Part shown: piece by piece, positions 1 through 5,085 of the stretch
Position numbering within the stretch: the stretch's first letter is position 1
Layout: every line of letters begins with the position of its first letter
From: Sphingobacteriaceae bacterium
GTDB lineage: Bacteria; Bacteroidota; Bacteroidia; B-17B0; Aurantibacillaceae
Direction: 5' to 3'
Assembly: GCA_025360355.1 (NCBI GenBank)
Contig: JANYCL010000067.1
Span: 1-5,264, forward strand
DNA length: 5,264 nucleotides
The notes under the pieces: model-generated
Databases searched by the model: none
What the model was told of the DNA's origin: nothing
What the model saw: only the letters and a program-made list of their open reading frames with translations
Position numbers and translations under genes: made by a program

Positions 1-327
1 CCTGAAACAAGGTATTGGGAAAACATGCACATACCGCTTTGGTTATTAAAAGATACTTGTTGGATGATGGAATGGCGTTGGTTGGGTGTTTGCATGATCG
101 TGCCAACGGTTTCAATGGCGATCTATATTTTATTTAAATCAAAAGGCTACAACGAATTTTACATTAATCTCGCAATTTGTTTTTGGATAATAGCAAACTC
201 ATTTTGGATGTGCTCCGAATTTTTCGGATTTGTTGAGCACAAAGATCTGGCAGGAATTCCGTTTATTTTAGGAATGATCTCGGTAACTGTGTATTACATT
301 AAACAAGCTAAGAAAAAAGAATTTTAA
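1..327 (+). CDS. small three-helix membrane protein, 5' end outside the window
   Basis: I do not recognise a characterised function. The reading frame is open from base 1 (it begins P-E-T-R-Y-W-E-N before the first ATG at 25), so the gene probably starts upstream of the window and the ATG at 25 is probably internal. Counting from that Met, three hydrophobic stretches are visible, at about residues 16-38, 46-68 and 75-93. They are separated by a Lys-rich turn (KSKGYN) and an acidic/His turn (EHKD), and the protein ends in a Lys-rich tail (KQAKKKEF). The positive-inside rule would put the first turn and the C-terminus in the cytoplasm. The protein is rich in Trp, Cys and Phe, including a WMCSEFFG motif after helix 2. 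No catalytic motif is visible. It converges on punA, and the stop codons overlap. My sense that it is a conserved Bacteroidota hypothetical protein is impression only. Confidence 0.7.
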   Translation, partial: PETRYWENMHIPLWLLKDTCWMMEWRWLGVCMIVPTVSMAIYILFKSKGYNEFYINLAICFWIIANSFWMCSEFFGFVEHKDLAGIPFILGMISVTVYYIKQAKKKEF

Positions 328-1139
328 AGTCTGCTTACCAATTCTTTCATTATCAAAGTCATTTTGGGCTCCTGCAGATTTGCCACATGCTGAACTTCTT
401 CGTGTGTAACATTAAATACTTTTCCTTCTATACCAAGATCTGTAACAATACTAATACCAAAAATATTTAATCCTGCGTGTTTTGCAACAATAACTTCAGG
501 TACAGTGCTCATCCCAACTACATCCGCTCCCATTCGCCATAACCAACGGTATTCAGCAGGTGTTTCGAAACATGGACCGGATAATCCTGCATAAACTCCA
601 GTGCTTACTTTAATGTTTTTTTCTTTTGCAATATCAAGAGCAAGCGCGACTAATTTTTTATTATACGTTTCGCTCATATCGGGAAAACGCGGACCCAACT
701 CATTAATGTTTTTTCCGATCAGAGGATTAGTTGGAAATAAATTAATATGGTCGTTGATGATCATTAATTCGCCCACCTCAAAATCCGGATTCATTCCTCC
801 CGCAGCGTTGCTAACACAAATTGTTTTTACACCAAGCGCTTTCATAACACGCACAGGAAATGTTACCTGATGCATAGTGTAGCCTTCGTAAAAATGAAAA
901 CGGCCTTGCATGGCAACAACATTTTTTCCTCCTAAGTTTCCAAAAATTAATTTGCCGCTATGCCCTTCAACTGTTGAAACAGGAAAGTTCGGAATACTTT
1001 CATAAGGCAAAACGTGTTCAACCGTAATTTCTTTTACTAATCCTCCTAAACCTGTTCCTAAAATTATTCCGACTTCCGGTTTAAAATTATTGGTTTTCTC
1101 AAGTATACTTTTGGTGGTAAATTCTATTTGTTCTAACAT
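324..1139 (-). CDS. punA: purine nucleoside phosphorylase (trimeric, PNP-I family)
   Basis: This cytosolic enzyme (EC 2.4.2.1) splits purine nucleosides with phosphate into free base and (deoxy)ribose-1-phosphate for purine salvage. The 271 residues match the usual length of the trimeric family. Landmarks in order are the phosphate-binding GTGLGGL (28-34), GHSGKL (59-64), QGRFHFYEGY (78-87, with Arg80, His82 and Tyr84 equivalent to human Arg84, His86 and Tyr88), SNAAGG (110-115), GPCFETPAE (188-196, Glu192 equivalent to human Glu201), GMSTVPE (209-215) and a C-terminal THEEV (245-249, His246 equivalent to human His257). The position equivalent to human Asn243, which selects 6-oxopurines, is Asp234 (IVTDLG), so the substrate range may differ. 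The ATG start gives a family-typical N-terminus and lies inside the 3' end of lpxK, so translation is probably coupled. Substrate preference is uncertain; the family call is firm. Confidence 0.95.
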   Translation of the reverse strand: MLEQIEFTTKSILEKTNNFKPEVGIILGTGLGGLVKEITVEHVLPYESIPNFPVSTVEGHSGKLIFGNLGGKNVVAMQGRFHFYEGYTMHQVTFPVRVMKALGVKTICVSNAAGGMNPDFEVGELMIINDHINLFPTNPLIGKNINELGPRFPDMSETYNKKLVALALDIAKEKNIKVSTGVYAGLSGPCFETPAEYRWLWRMGADVVGMSTVPEVIVAKHAGLNIFGISIVTDLGIEGKVFNVTHEEVQHVANLQEPKMTLIMKELVSRL

Positions 1140-2163
1140 ATTTTAAAATGATCTCGTTAAATTCTTCTGCTTTATCTTTAAATGTAACTTCAACAGGGAG
1201 TACAAAAATATTCATTCTTTCGGCAATTGCCCAAATTTCGGGTTGTTTTAAACGCATAAGGTCTTTTTCGGTGGTCACCATAATTTTATTACCACCCTCA
1301 AATGTTTCGTAATATTTCTGAATGTTGGCAATATCCGCAACAGTGAAATCATGATGATCAGGAAAAGGCAAATGACTAACTGAAGCTGAATATTCTCTTA
1401 AATAAGTGATCATTGGAACAGCGTTTGCGATTCCGGTAAATACAATTAATCGGTAACGGAACAGATCTTTAAGTGTATTGATCTTTTCGGTCGGATTGCT
1501 TATAGAATATATCTCACCATATTTAAGATAAGAGAAAAAAACATATTGGTGCGGACGGGGTTTTACATCTTTTAATACATTACGGATATCAACAGCTGTA
1601 CTTTTTTCCGGAGTTTTACTGATAACGATTATATCAGCGCGATGAATTCCTGATTTACTTTCCCGCAATCTTCCAACAGGCATTAAAAAATCGTTAAAAT
1701 ATAAATTATCATATTCGCTCACCACAATATTTAATCCGCATTTTATCGGGCGGTGTTGAAAAGCATCATCTAACAAGATCACTTGCGGAGAAGGTTCAAG
1801 TTCTGATAATTTTTTTACACCTTTGATCCTGTTAACCTCTACGCAAACCGTTAGGTCAGGATATTTCGTTTTATACAATAAAGGTTCATCACCAATATCA
1901 GAACAAGTACTGGTTTGATCCGCAATAATAAATCCTGATGTTTTTCTTTTATAGCCGCGGCTCAGGGTAGCCAAAACAAAATCTTGCTTCAATAATTTTA
2001 TTAAGTATTCAATATGCGGTGTTTTTCCGCTTCCGCCAACCGATAAATTACCAACGCAAATAGTATGTGTTTTAGGACTATAAGACTTTATGAAGCCCAG
2101 ATCATAAATGCGGTTACGCAAGAAGGTTAAAAAACCATAGATCAACGCCAATGGCCAGAACAA
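1099..2163 (-). CDS. lpxK: tetraacyldisaccharide 4'-kinase (LpxK)
   Basis: LpxK (EC 2.7.1.130) uses ATP to phosphorylate the 4' position of tetraacyldisaccharide-1-phosphate, giving lipid IVA. It acts at the inner face of the inner membrane. The 354 residues match the family length. Visible motifs are a hydrophobic, membrane-associating N-terminus with an LALIYGFL segment, the Walker A loop in GNLSVGGSGKTP (38-49), SRGY (68-71), GDEP (91-94, which probably holds the catalytic-base Asp known in the family), the Walker B-like LLDDAFQHR (130-138), MPVGRLRES (161-169), FTGIANA (242-248), FPDHHDF (267-273) and TTEKD (297-301). The chosen start is TTG at 2161-2163. No ATG lies between it and the in-frame stop at 2209-2211, yet homologues usually have some 8-15 more residues, so a CTG (2182-2184) or ATT (2206-2208) start is possible. 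The gene is first of a two-gene unit with punA. I see no clear TAnnTTTG promoter on this strand. Confidence 0.95.
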   Translation of the reverse strand: MFWPLALIYGFLTFLRNRIYDLGFIKSYSPKTHTICVGNLSVGGSGKTPHIEYLIKLLKQDFVLATLSRGYKRKTSGFIIADQTSTCSDIGDEPLLYKTKYPDLTVCVEVNRIKGVKKLSELEPSPQVILLDDAFQHRPIKCGLNIVVSEYDNLYFNDFLMPVGRLRESKSGIHRADIIVISKTPEKSTAVDIRNVLKDVKPRPHQYVFFSYLKYGEIYSISNPTEKINTLKDLFRYRLIVFTGIANAVPMITYLREYSASVSHLPFPDHHDFTVADIANIQKYYETFEGGNKIMVTTEKDLMRLKQPEIWAIAERMNIFVLPVEVTFKDKAEEFNEIILKYVRTNRIYHQKYT

Positions 2164-2237
2164 TATTTTACCGGGCTCTTTCAGATGTTTTAAATATAAA
2201 CAGAAAATTTATAATAGGATGTTTTTTCGTTCTTTTG

Positions 2238-2404
2238 TTAGAGCTTGTTTAAATTTATATGGTAAATTTGGTTATAGCTTATTTTTGAGCGAGACAAGAC
2301 AAATTTTGCAGGCATAATTGAATATTTATGGCGAAAAATTTAACACCGGCGCAGCCAAAAAGAAGCATAAACAAATTATCAGATAAATTTTAAACACGCT
2401 CTTA
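2238..2404. repeat. long imperfect palindrome, MITE-like, flanked by TTA
   Basis: The outer arms 2241-2287 and 2356-2401 are inverted copies of each other. Aligned by eye they share 40 identical columns of 48, with five mismatches and three single-base gaps. The tips read GAGCTTGTTTAAA on the left and, reverse-complemented, GAGCGTGTTTAAA on the right. An inner stem pairs about 2301-2317 with 2326-2341 around an 8-nt loop (2318-2325). The stretches 2288-2300 and 2342-2355 pair poorly. The element is 161 bp and is bracketed by TTA at 2238-2240 and 2402-2404, which could be a short target duplication. It contains no convincing gene. It occupies most of the lpxK/Nif3 gap, and its right flank ends one base before the Nif3 ATG. 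The shape fits a non-autonomous miniature transposable element or a REP-like palindrome. A structured leader RNA is the alternative. Confidence 0.75.
2263..2270 (+). promoter_or_regulatory. candidate Bacteroidota -7 box (TAAATTTG)
   Basis: TAAATTTG fits the Bacteroidota -7 consensus TAnnTTTG exactly and is the only exact match I see in the gap upstream of the Nif3 gene. The -33 partner is poor: TTTG at 2234-2237 is 25 nt away and TTG at 2245-2247 only 15 nt away, against a usual 17-23. It lies in the left arm of the palindrome, so if it is active the element supplies the promoter and a leader of about 130 nt that includes the inner stem. The matching place in the right arm is one base short of consensus. 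Confidence 0.25.
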
Positions 2405-2405
2405 G

Positions 2406-3500
2406 ATGTTAATCAAAGATATAATTTCGGAAATTGAACAGTTCGCTCCTCCTATTTACCAGGAAAGTTACGACAACAGCGGTTTGTTGGTAGGAAACAA
2501 AGAGACAAAAGTTACCGGTGTTCTGCTTAGTCTGGATTGTATTGAAAGTGTAATTGATGAAGCCATTGCATTAAAATGTAATTTAATAATTGCCCACCAC
2601 CCTATTATTTTCGTTGGTTTAAAACGGTTGACCGGTAATAATTATGTTGAACGTACGGTTATAAAAGCCATTCAAAACAACATTGCAATTTATGCGGCTC
2701 ACACCAATTTAGACAATGTAAAAAACGGTGTTAATGCCAAAATAGCAGAGAAATTAGGATTAACAAACCTTAAAATTTTAGCGCCAAAAAAACAATTACT
2801 TAAAAAATTAGTAACCTATGTACCGGTTGCACATGCCGAAAAAGTAAGGAATGCTTTATTTGAAGTCGGTGCCGGAAACATTGGGAATTACGATAATTGC
2901 AGTTATAATACGGATGGAACCGGAACATTTAAAGGAAATGAAAATTCGAATCCGGTTGTTGGCGAAAAAGGAAAAATACAATTTGAGAATGAAACACGAA
3001 TCGAGGTTATTTTTGAATCCTACAGGGAAAAAGATCTCTTAAAGAATCTTTTGGCAAGCCATCCTTACGAAGAAGTCGCTTTTGATATTTATCCATTAGA
3101 TAATACTTATCAAAATATTGGAAGCGGCATGACCGGCGAGTTTGACAAGGCCCTTAGTGAAAATGAGTTTTTGAGTCTGGTTAAAAAGACCTTTAATTTA
3201 AAAATGGTTAAACATACTCCCCTTCTTAATAAACCCATAAAAAAGGTGGCCTTTTGCGGTGGGAGCGGCAGTTTTTTGATTAAAAATGCAATAAACTCAG
3301 GTTCAGACGCTCATATAAGTTCGGATATTAAATACCATGAGTTTTTTGATGCTGAAGCTAAGATTTTAATTGCCGATACGGGACACTTTGAAAATGAGCA
3401 GTTTACCCCTGAGATTTTTTATGAATTAATTAGGAAAAAATTTACTACATTTGCCACCTATTTATCGAAAGAAAACACCAACCCGGTAAACTATTTTTAA
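2406..3500 (+). CDS. Nif3-like dinuclear metal-centre protein (DUF34, YqfO type)
   Basis: This belongs to the Nif3/DUF34 family, hexameric ring proteins with a two-metal site. It is often annotated as GTP cyclohydrolase I type 2, but its cellular role is not settled. The length (364 aa) fits the long YqfO form, which has a PII/CutA-like insert. Motifs are YDNSGLLVG (22-30), the metal-binding AHHPIIF (63-69, His64 and His65), AHTNLDN (98-104, Asp103) and, at the C-terminus, CGGSGSF (284-290), SSDIKYHEF (305-313) and DTGHFENEQF (324-333, His327 and Glu331). These match the His-His-Asp-His-Glu ligands of E. coli YbgI. The insert covers about residues 130-232 and includes GNIGNYDNCSY and SHPYEEVAFDIYP. 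All expected ligands are present. The ATG start gives the usual N-terminus and follows the palindrome by one base, with no Shine-Dalgarno. The zinc-ribbon gene begins 3 bp after the stop, which indicates an operon. Confidence 0.95.
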   Translation: MLIKDIISEIEQFAPPIYQESYDNSGLLVGNKETKVTGVLLSLDCIESVIDEAIALKCNLIIAHHPIIFVGLKRLTGNNYVERTVIKAIQNNIAIYAAHTNLDNVKNGVNAKIAEKLGLTNLKILAPKKQLLKKLVTYVPVAHAEKVRNALFEVGAGNIGNYDNCSYNTDGTGTFKGNENSNPVVGEKGKIQFENETRIEVIFESYREKDLLKNLLASHPYEEVAFDIYPLDNTYQNIGSGMTGEFDKALSENEFLSLVKKTFNLKMVKHTPLLNKPIKKVAFCGGSGSFLIKNAINSGSDAHISSDIKYHEFFDAEAKILIADTGHFENEQFTPEIFYELIRKKFTTFATYLSKENTNPVNYF

Positions 3501-3503
3501 ACT

Positions 3504-4271
3504 ATGTGCGCAAAAATCAAAGAAAAAATCGACGCTTCCATTGAAGGAAAATTGCGTTCTCTTTACGAATTACAACTAATTGACTCTAAGATCGACAAAC
3601 TTCGTACTGTACGTGGTGAGCTTCCTTTAGAAGTTAGTGACCTTGAAGATATTGTTACCGGACTTGAAACCCGTTTGAACAACGTAACTACAGAAGTTGA
3701 AGAACTTGAAAATCAAATCAACGAAAAGAAACAAGCTGTAAAAGATTTTCAGGCTAACATTAAAAAATACGAAACACAACAAGGCAAAGTTCGCAACAAC
3801 CGCGAGTACGATGCCATTACAAAAGAAATAGAATTTCAGAATTTAGAAATTCAGTTAGCTGAAAAAAGAACTAAAGAAGCGAAAGCAGGCGTAATTCTTA
3901 AATCAGAATTATTAGAAAAATCAAAAACAGAATTTGAAGAGCGCACAAAAGATCTTAAAGTTAAAAAAGGTGAGCTTGATGAAATTATTTCTGAAACTGA
4001 AAAAGAAGAAGTTGATTTATTGAAAGAATCAGAAAAAGCTTCAGCTAAAATTGAAGACCGTTTATTGAACGCATACAAACGCATCCGCGCGAATACACGC
4101 AATGGTTTAGCAGTTGTTACTGTTGACCGTGATGCTTGTGGTGGTTGTTACAATAAGATCCCGCCTCAGCGACAATTAGATATTAAAACAAACAAAAAAA
4201 TTATTGTTTGCGAACATTGCGGAAGAGTTTTAGTTGACGGAACGATCATTCCTGATGAAGTGCCTCAATAA
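3504..4271 (+). CDS. coiled-coil protein with C-terminal C4 zinc ribbon (DUF164/CT398 type)
   Basis: This cytosolic 255-aa protein has two parts. Residues of about 15-195 are a highly charged helical region rich in Glu and Lys with heptad-like spacing, expected to form a long antiparallel coiled coil, and it contains the family motif NNREYDAI (98-105). Residues 205-250 form a zinc ribbon with Cys212, Cys215, Cys236 and Cys239 (CGGC and CEHC). Family relatives are Chlamydia CT398 and Helicobacter HP0958 (FlgZ), reported to bind sigma-54 and, for HP0958, flagellin mRNA. Whether this copy does either is unknown. It is the second gene of the Nif3 operon, a pairing seen in many bacteria, and is followed by a strong terminator. 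Its arginine codons are mostly CGT/CGC (12 of 15 by hand count), unlike Nif3 (1 of 6), which hints at higher expression. The family call is firm and the function open. Confidence 0.93.
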   Translation: MCAKIKEKIDASIEGKLRSLYELQLIDSKIDKLRTVRGELPLEVSDLEDIVTGLETRLNNVTTEVEELENQINEKKQAVKDFQANIKKYETQQGKVRNNREYDAITKEIEFQNLEIQLAEKRTKEAKAGVILKSELLEKSKTEFEERTKDLKVKKGELDEIISETEKEEVDLLKESEKASAKIEDRLLNAYKRIRANTRNGLAVVTVDRDACGGCYNKIPPQRQLDIKTNKKIIVCEHCGRVLVDGTIIPDEVPQ

Positions 4272-4290
4272 TTAAATTTAAATATTTTGT

Positions 4291-4320
4291 AAAAACCCTG
4301 ACGCATAGTTGGGGTTTTTT
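4291..4320 (+). terminator. intrinsic terminator of the Nif3/zinc-ribbon operon
   Basis: AAAAACCCTGAC (4291-4302) pairs with GTTGGGGTTTTT (4308-4319) as an uninterrupted 12-bp stem, including two G-U wobbles, around the loop GCATA. A sixth T follows at 4320. The A-tract/GC-core/T-tract design is a standard Rho-independent terminator, placed 19 nt after the zinc-ribbon stop codon. On the opposite strand the two wobbles become mismatches, so it should act mainly on rightward transcripts. Confidence 0.9.
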
Positions 4321-4337
4321 ATTAGACAGAAATTAGC

Positions 4338-4345
4338 TAGGTTTG
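4338..4345 (+). promoter_or_regulatory. candidate -7 box (TAGGTTTG) before the methyltransferase
   Basis: TAGGTTTG matches the Bacteroidota TAnnTTTG box exactly and lies in the only 28 bp between the terminator and the methyltransferase ATG. Transcription would begin about 4-7 nt after it, which is at or just past the ATG (4349), so it would work only as a leaderless promoter. No properly spaced -33 TTG is visible: the nearest, 4309-4311, is 26 nt away inside the terminator stem. This is weak support. Confidence 0.2.
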
Positions 4346-4348
4346 ATC

Positions 4349-4990
4349 ATGGAATTTATCAGTGAAACAATTAGTAATTACAGCGAACAGCACTCCGAAC
4401 AGGAATCGGAATTACTAAATGCATTGAACCGCGAAACCCATTTAAAGGCTTTATCGCCCCGCATGCTTAGCGGTCATTTACAAGGCCGTGTATTAAGTTT
4501 CATATCCAAACTCACAAAACCAAAATATATTCTTGAAATCGGAACTTATACCGGTTATTCGGCGCTTTGTTTTGCTGAAGGTTTACAAAGTGATGGGAAA
4601 TTAATTACGATCGATCCGAATGAAGAAACAAATGTGATCGCAGATAAATATTTTAAGCAATCATCTTATTCAAAACAAATTGAATTAATGGCGGGTGATG
4701 CTTCAAAAATAATTCCCAAACTAAATTCAGAAATTGACATTGTATTTATTGATGCTGATAAACGTAATTACGCTTTATATTTTGATCTGGTAATTGATAA
4801 AGTAAAAAAAGGCGGCTTAATTATTGCCGATAATGTTTTATGGAGCGGAAAAGTTGTTTTACCGGAAAATGAAATGGATGAAGACACAAAAGCAATTCAT
4901 GCCTTCAATAAAAAAGTAAGCGATGATAAACGAGTGATTAATTTATTACTGCCGGTAAGAGACGGGCTGATGCTAATGATTAGAAATTGA
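4349..4990 (+). CDS. class I SAM-dependent O-methyltransferase (COMT/Methyltransf_3 family)
   Basis: This soluble enzyme transfers a methyl group from S-adenosylmethionine to a hydroxyl, usually of a catechol-like acceptor, with help from a divalent metal. The acceptor cannot be told from sequence. With the ATG start it has 213 residues, the usual bacterial size. Motifs are the SAM-binding LEIGTYTGYSA (62-72), an acidic end of strand 2 in TIDPNEE (87-93, Asp89), GDAS (116-119), FIDADKRNY (133-141) and ADNVLWSGKV (160-169). Asp135, Asp161 and Asn162 align with the metal ligands of rat COMT (Asp141, Asp169, Asn170), and Lys138 with its catalytic Lys144. A TTG two codons upstream (4343) is in frame, but the ATG is the better start. 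The gene follows a strong terminator with almost no room for a promoter, so it relies on an embedded promoter or read-through. Threonine aldolase follows after 95 bp. Confidence 0.93.
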   Translation: MEFISETISNYSEQHSEQESELLNALNRETHLKALSPRMLSGHLQGRVLSFISKLTKPKYILEIGTYTGYSALCFAEGLQSDGKLITIDPNEETNVIADKYFKQSSYSKQIELMAGDASKIIPKLNSEIDIVFIDADKRNYALYFDLVIDKVKKGGLIIADNVLWSGKVVLPENEMDEDTKAIHAFNKKVSDDKRVINLLLPVRDGLMLMIRN

Positions 4991-4992
4991 CC

Positions 4993-5083
4993 TTCGAGGA
5001 TTTAAAGATTTAAGGTTTAAAAATTCAAAAATAATACCTTCCATCTTTTAATCTTTGATTTTTTAAATATTTAAATTTTCGAA
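4993..5083. repeat. intergenic hairpin with 8-bp A/T-rich periodicity
   Basis: The left arm 4993-5015 and right arm 5061-5083 form a 23-position stem with 18 Watson-Crick pairs, four positions that pair as G-U in the rightward transcript, and one mismatch. Both outer tips read TTCGA/TCGAA. Farther in, pairing is weak. The left half reads as 8-bp units (GAGGATTT, AAAGATTT, AAGGTTTA, AAAATTCA) and the right half as roughly complementary ones (TCTTTTAA, TCTTTGAT, TTTTTAAA, TATTTAAA). It starts two bases after the methyltransferase stop and ends two bases before the threonine aldolase ATG, so it fills the whole gap. There is no GC-rich stem followed by a T-run, so it is not a standard terminator. 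It may be a REP-like repeat or a leader hairpin affecting translation of the aldolase. Confidence 0.65.
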
Positions 5084-5085
5084 TT

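Noticed and set aside
601..870. 89-aa plus-strand open frame inside punA
   Set aside because: It is antisense to strongly conserved PNP motifs and has no recognisable protein features, so it is a shadow frame.
2164..2237. A promoter for lpxK-punA on the minus strand
   Set aside because: Only near-matches to TAnnTTTG (for example TAAATTTT and TATATTTA) occur, with no spaced TTG partner, so none is called.
2851..3042. 63-aa plus-strand open frame inside the Nif3 gene
   Set aside because: It lies in another frame of the conserved PII-like insert and carries no motif of its own.
3851..4102. 83-aa minus-strand open frame inside the zinc-ribbon gene
   Set aside because: Its Ser/Phe-rich composition is the mirror of the Glu/Lys-rich coiled coil on the other strand, so it is a shadow.
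4343..4348. TTG start two codons upstream for the methyltransferase
   Set aside because: The ATG at 4349 is in frame, is a stronger codon and gives a normal-length protein; the TTG adds only Met-Ile.
4993..5083. Hairpin between methyltransferase and threonine aldolase read as an intrinsic terminator
   Set aside because: The stem is A/T-rich without a GC core, and no T-run follows the right arm, which ends in TTCGAATT before the ATG.
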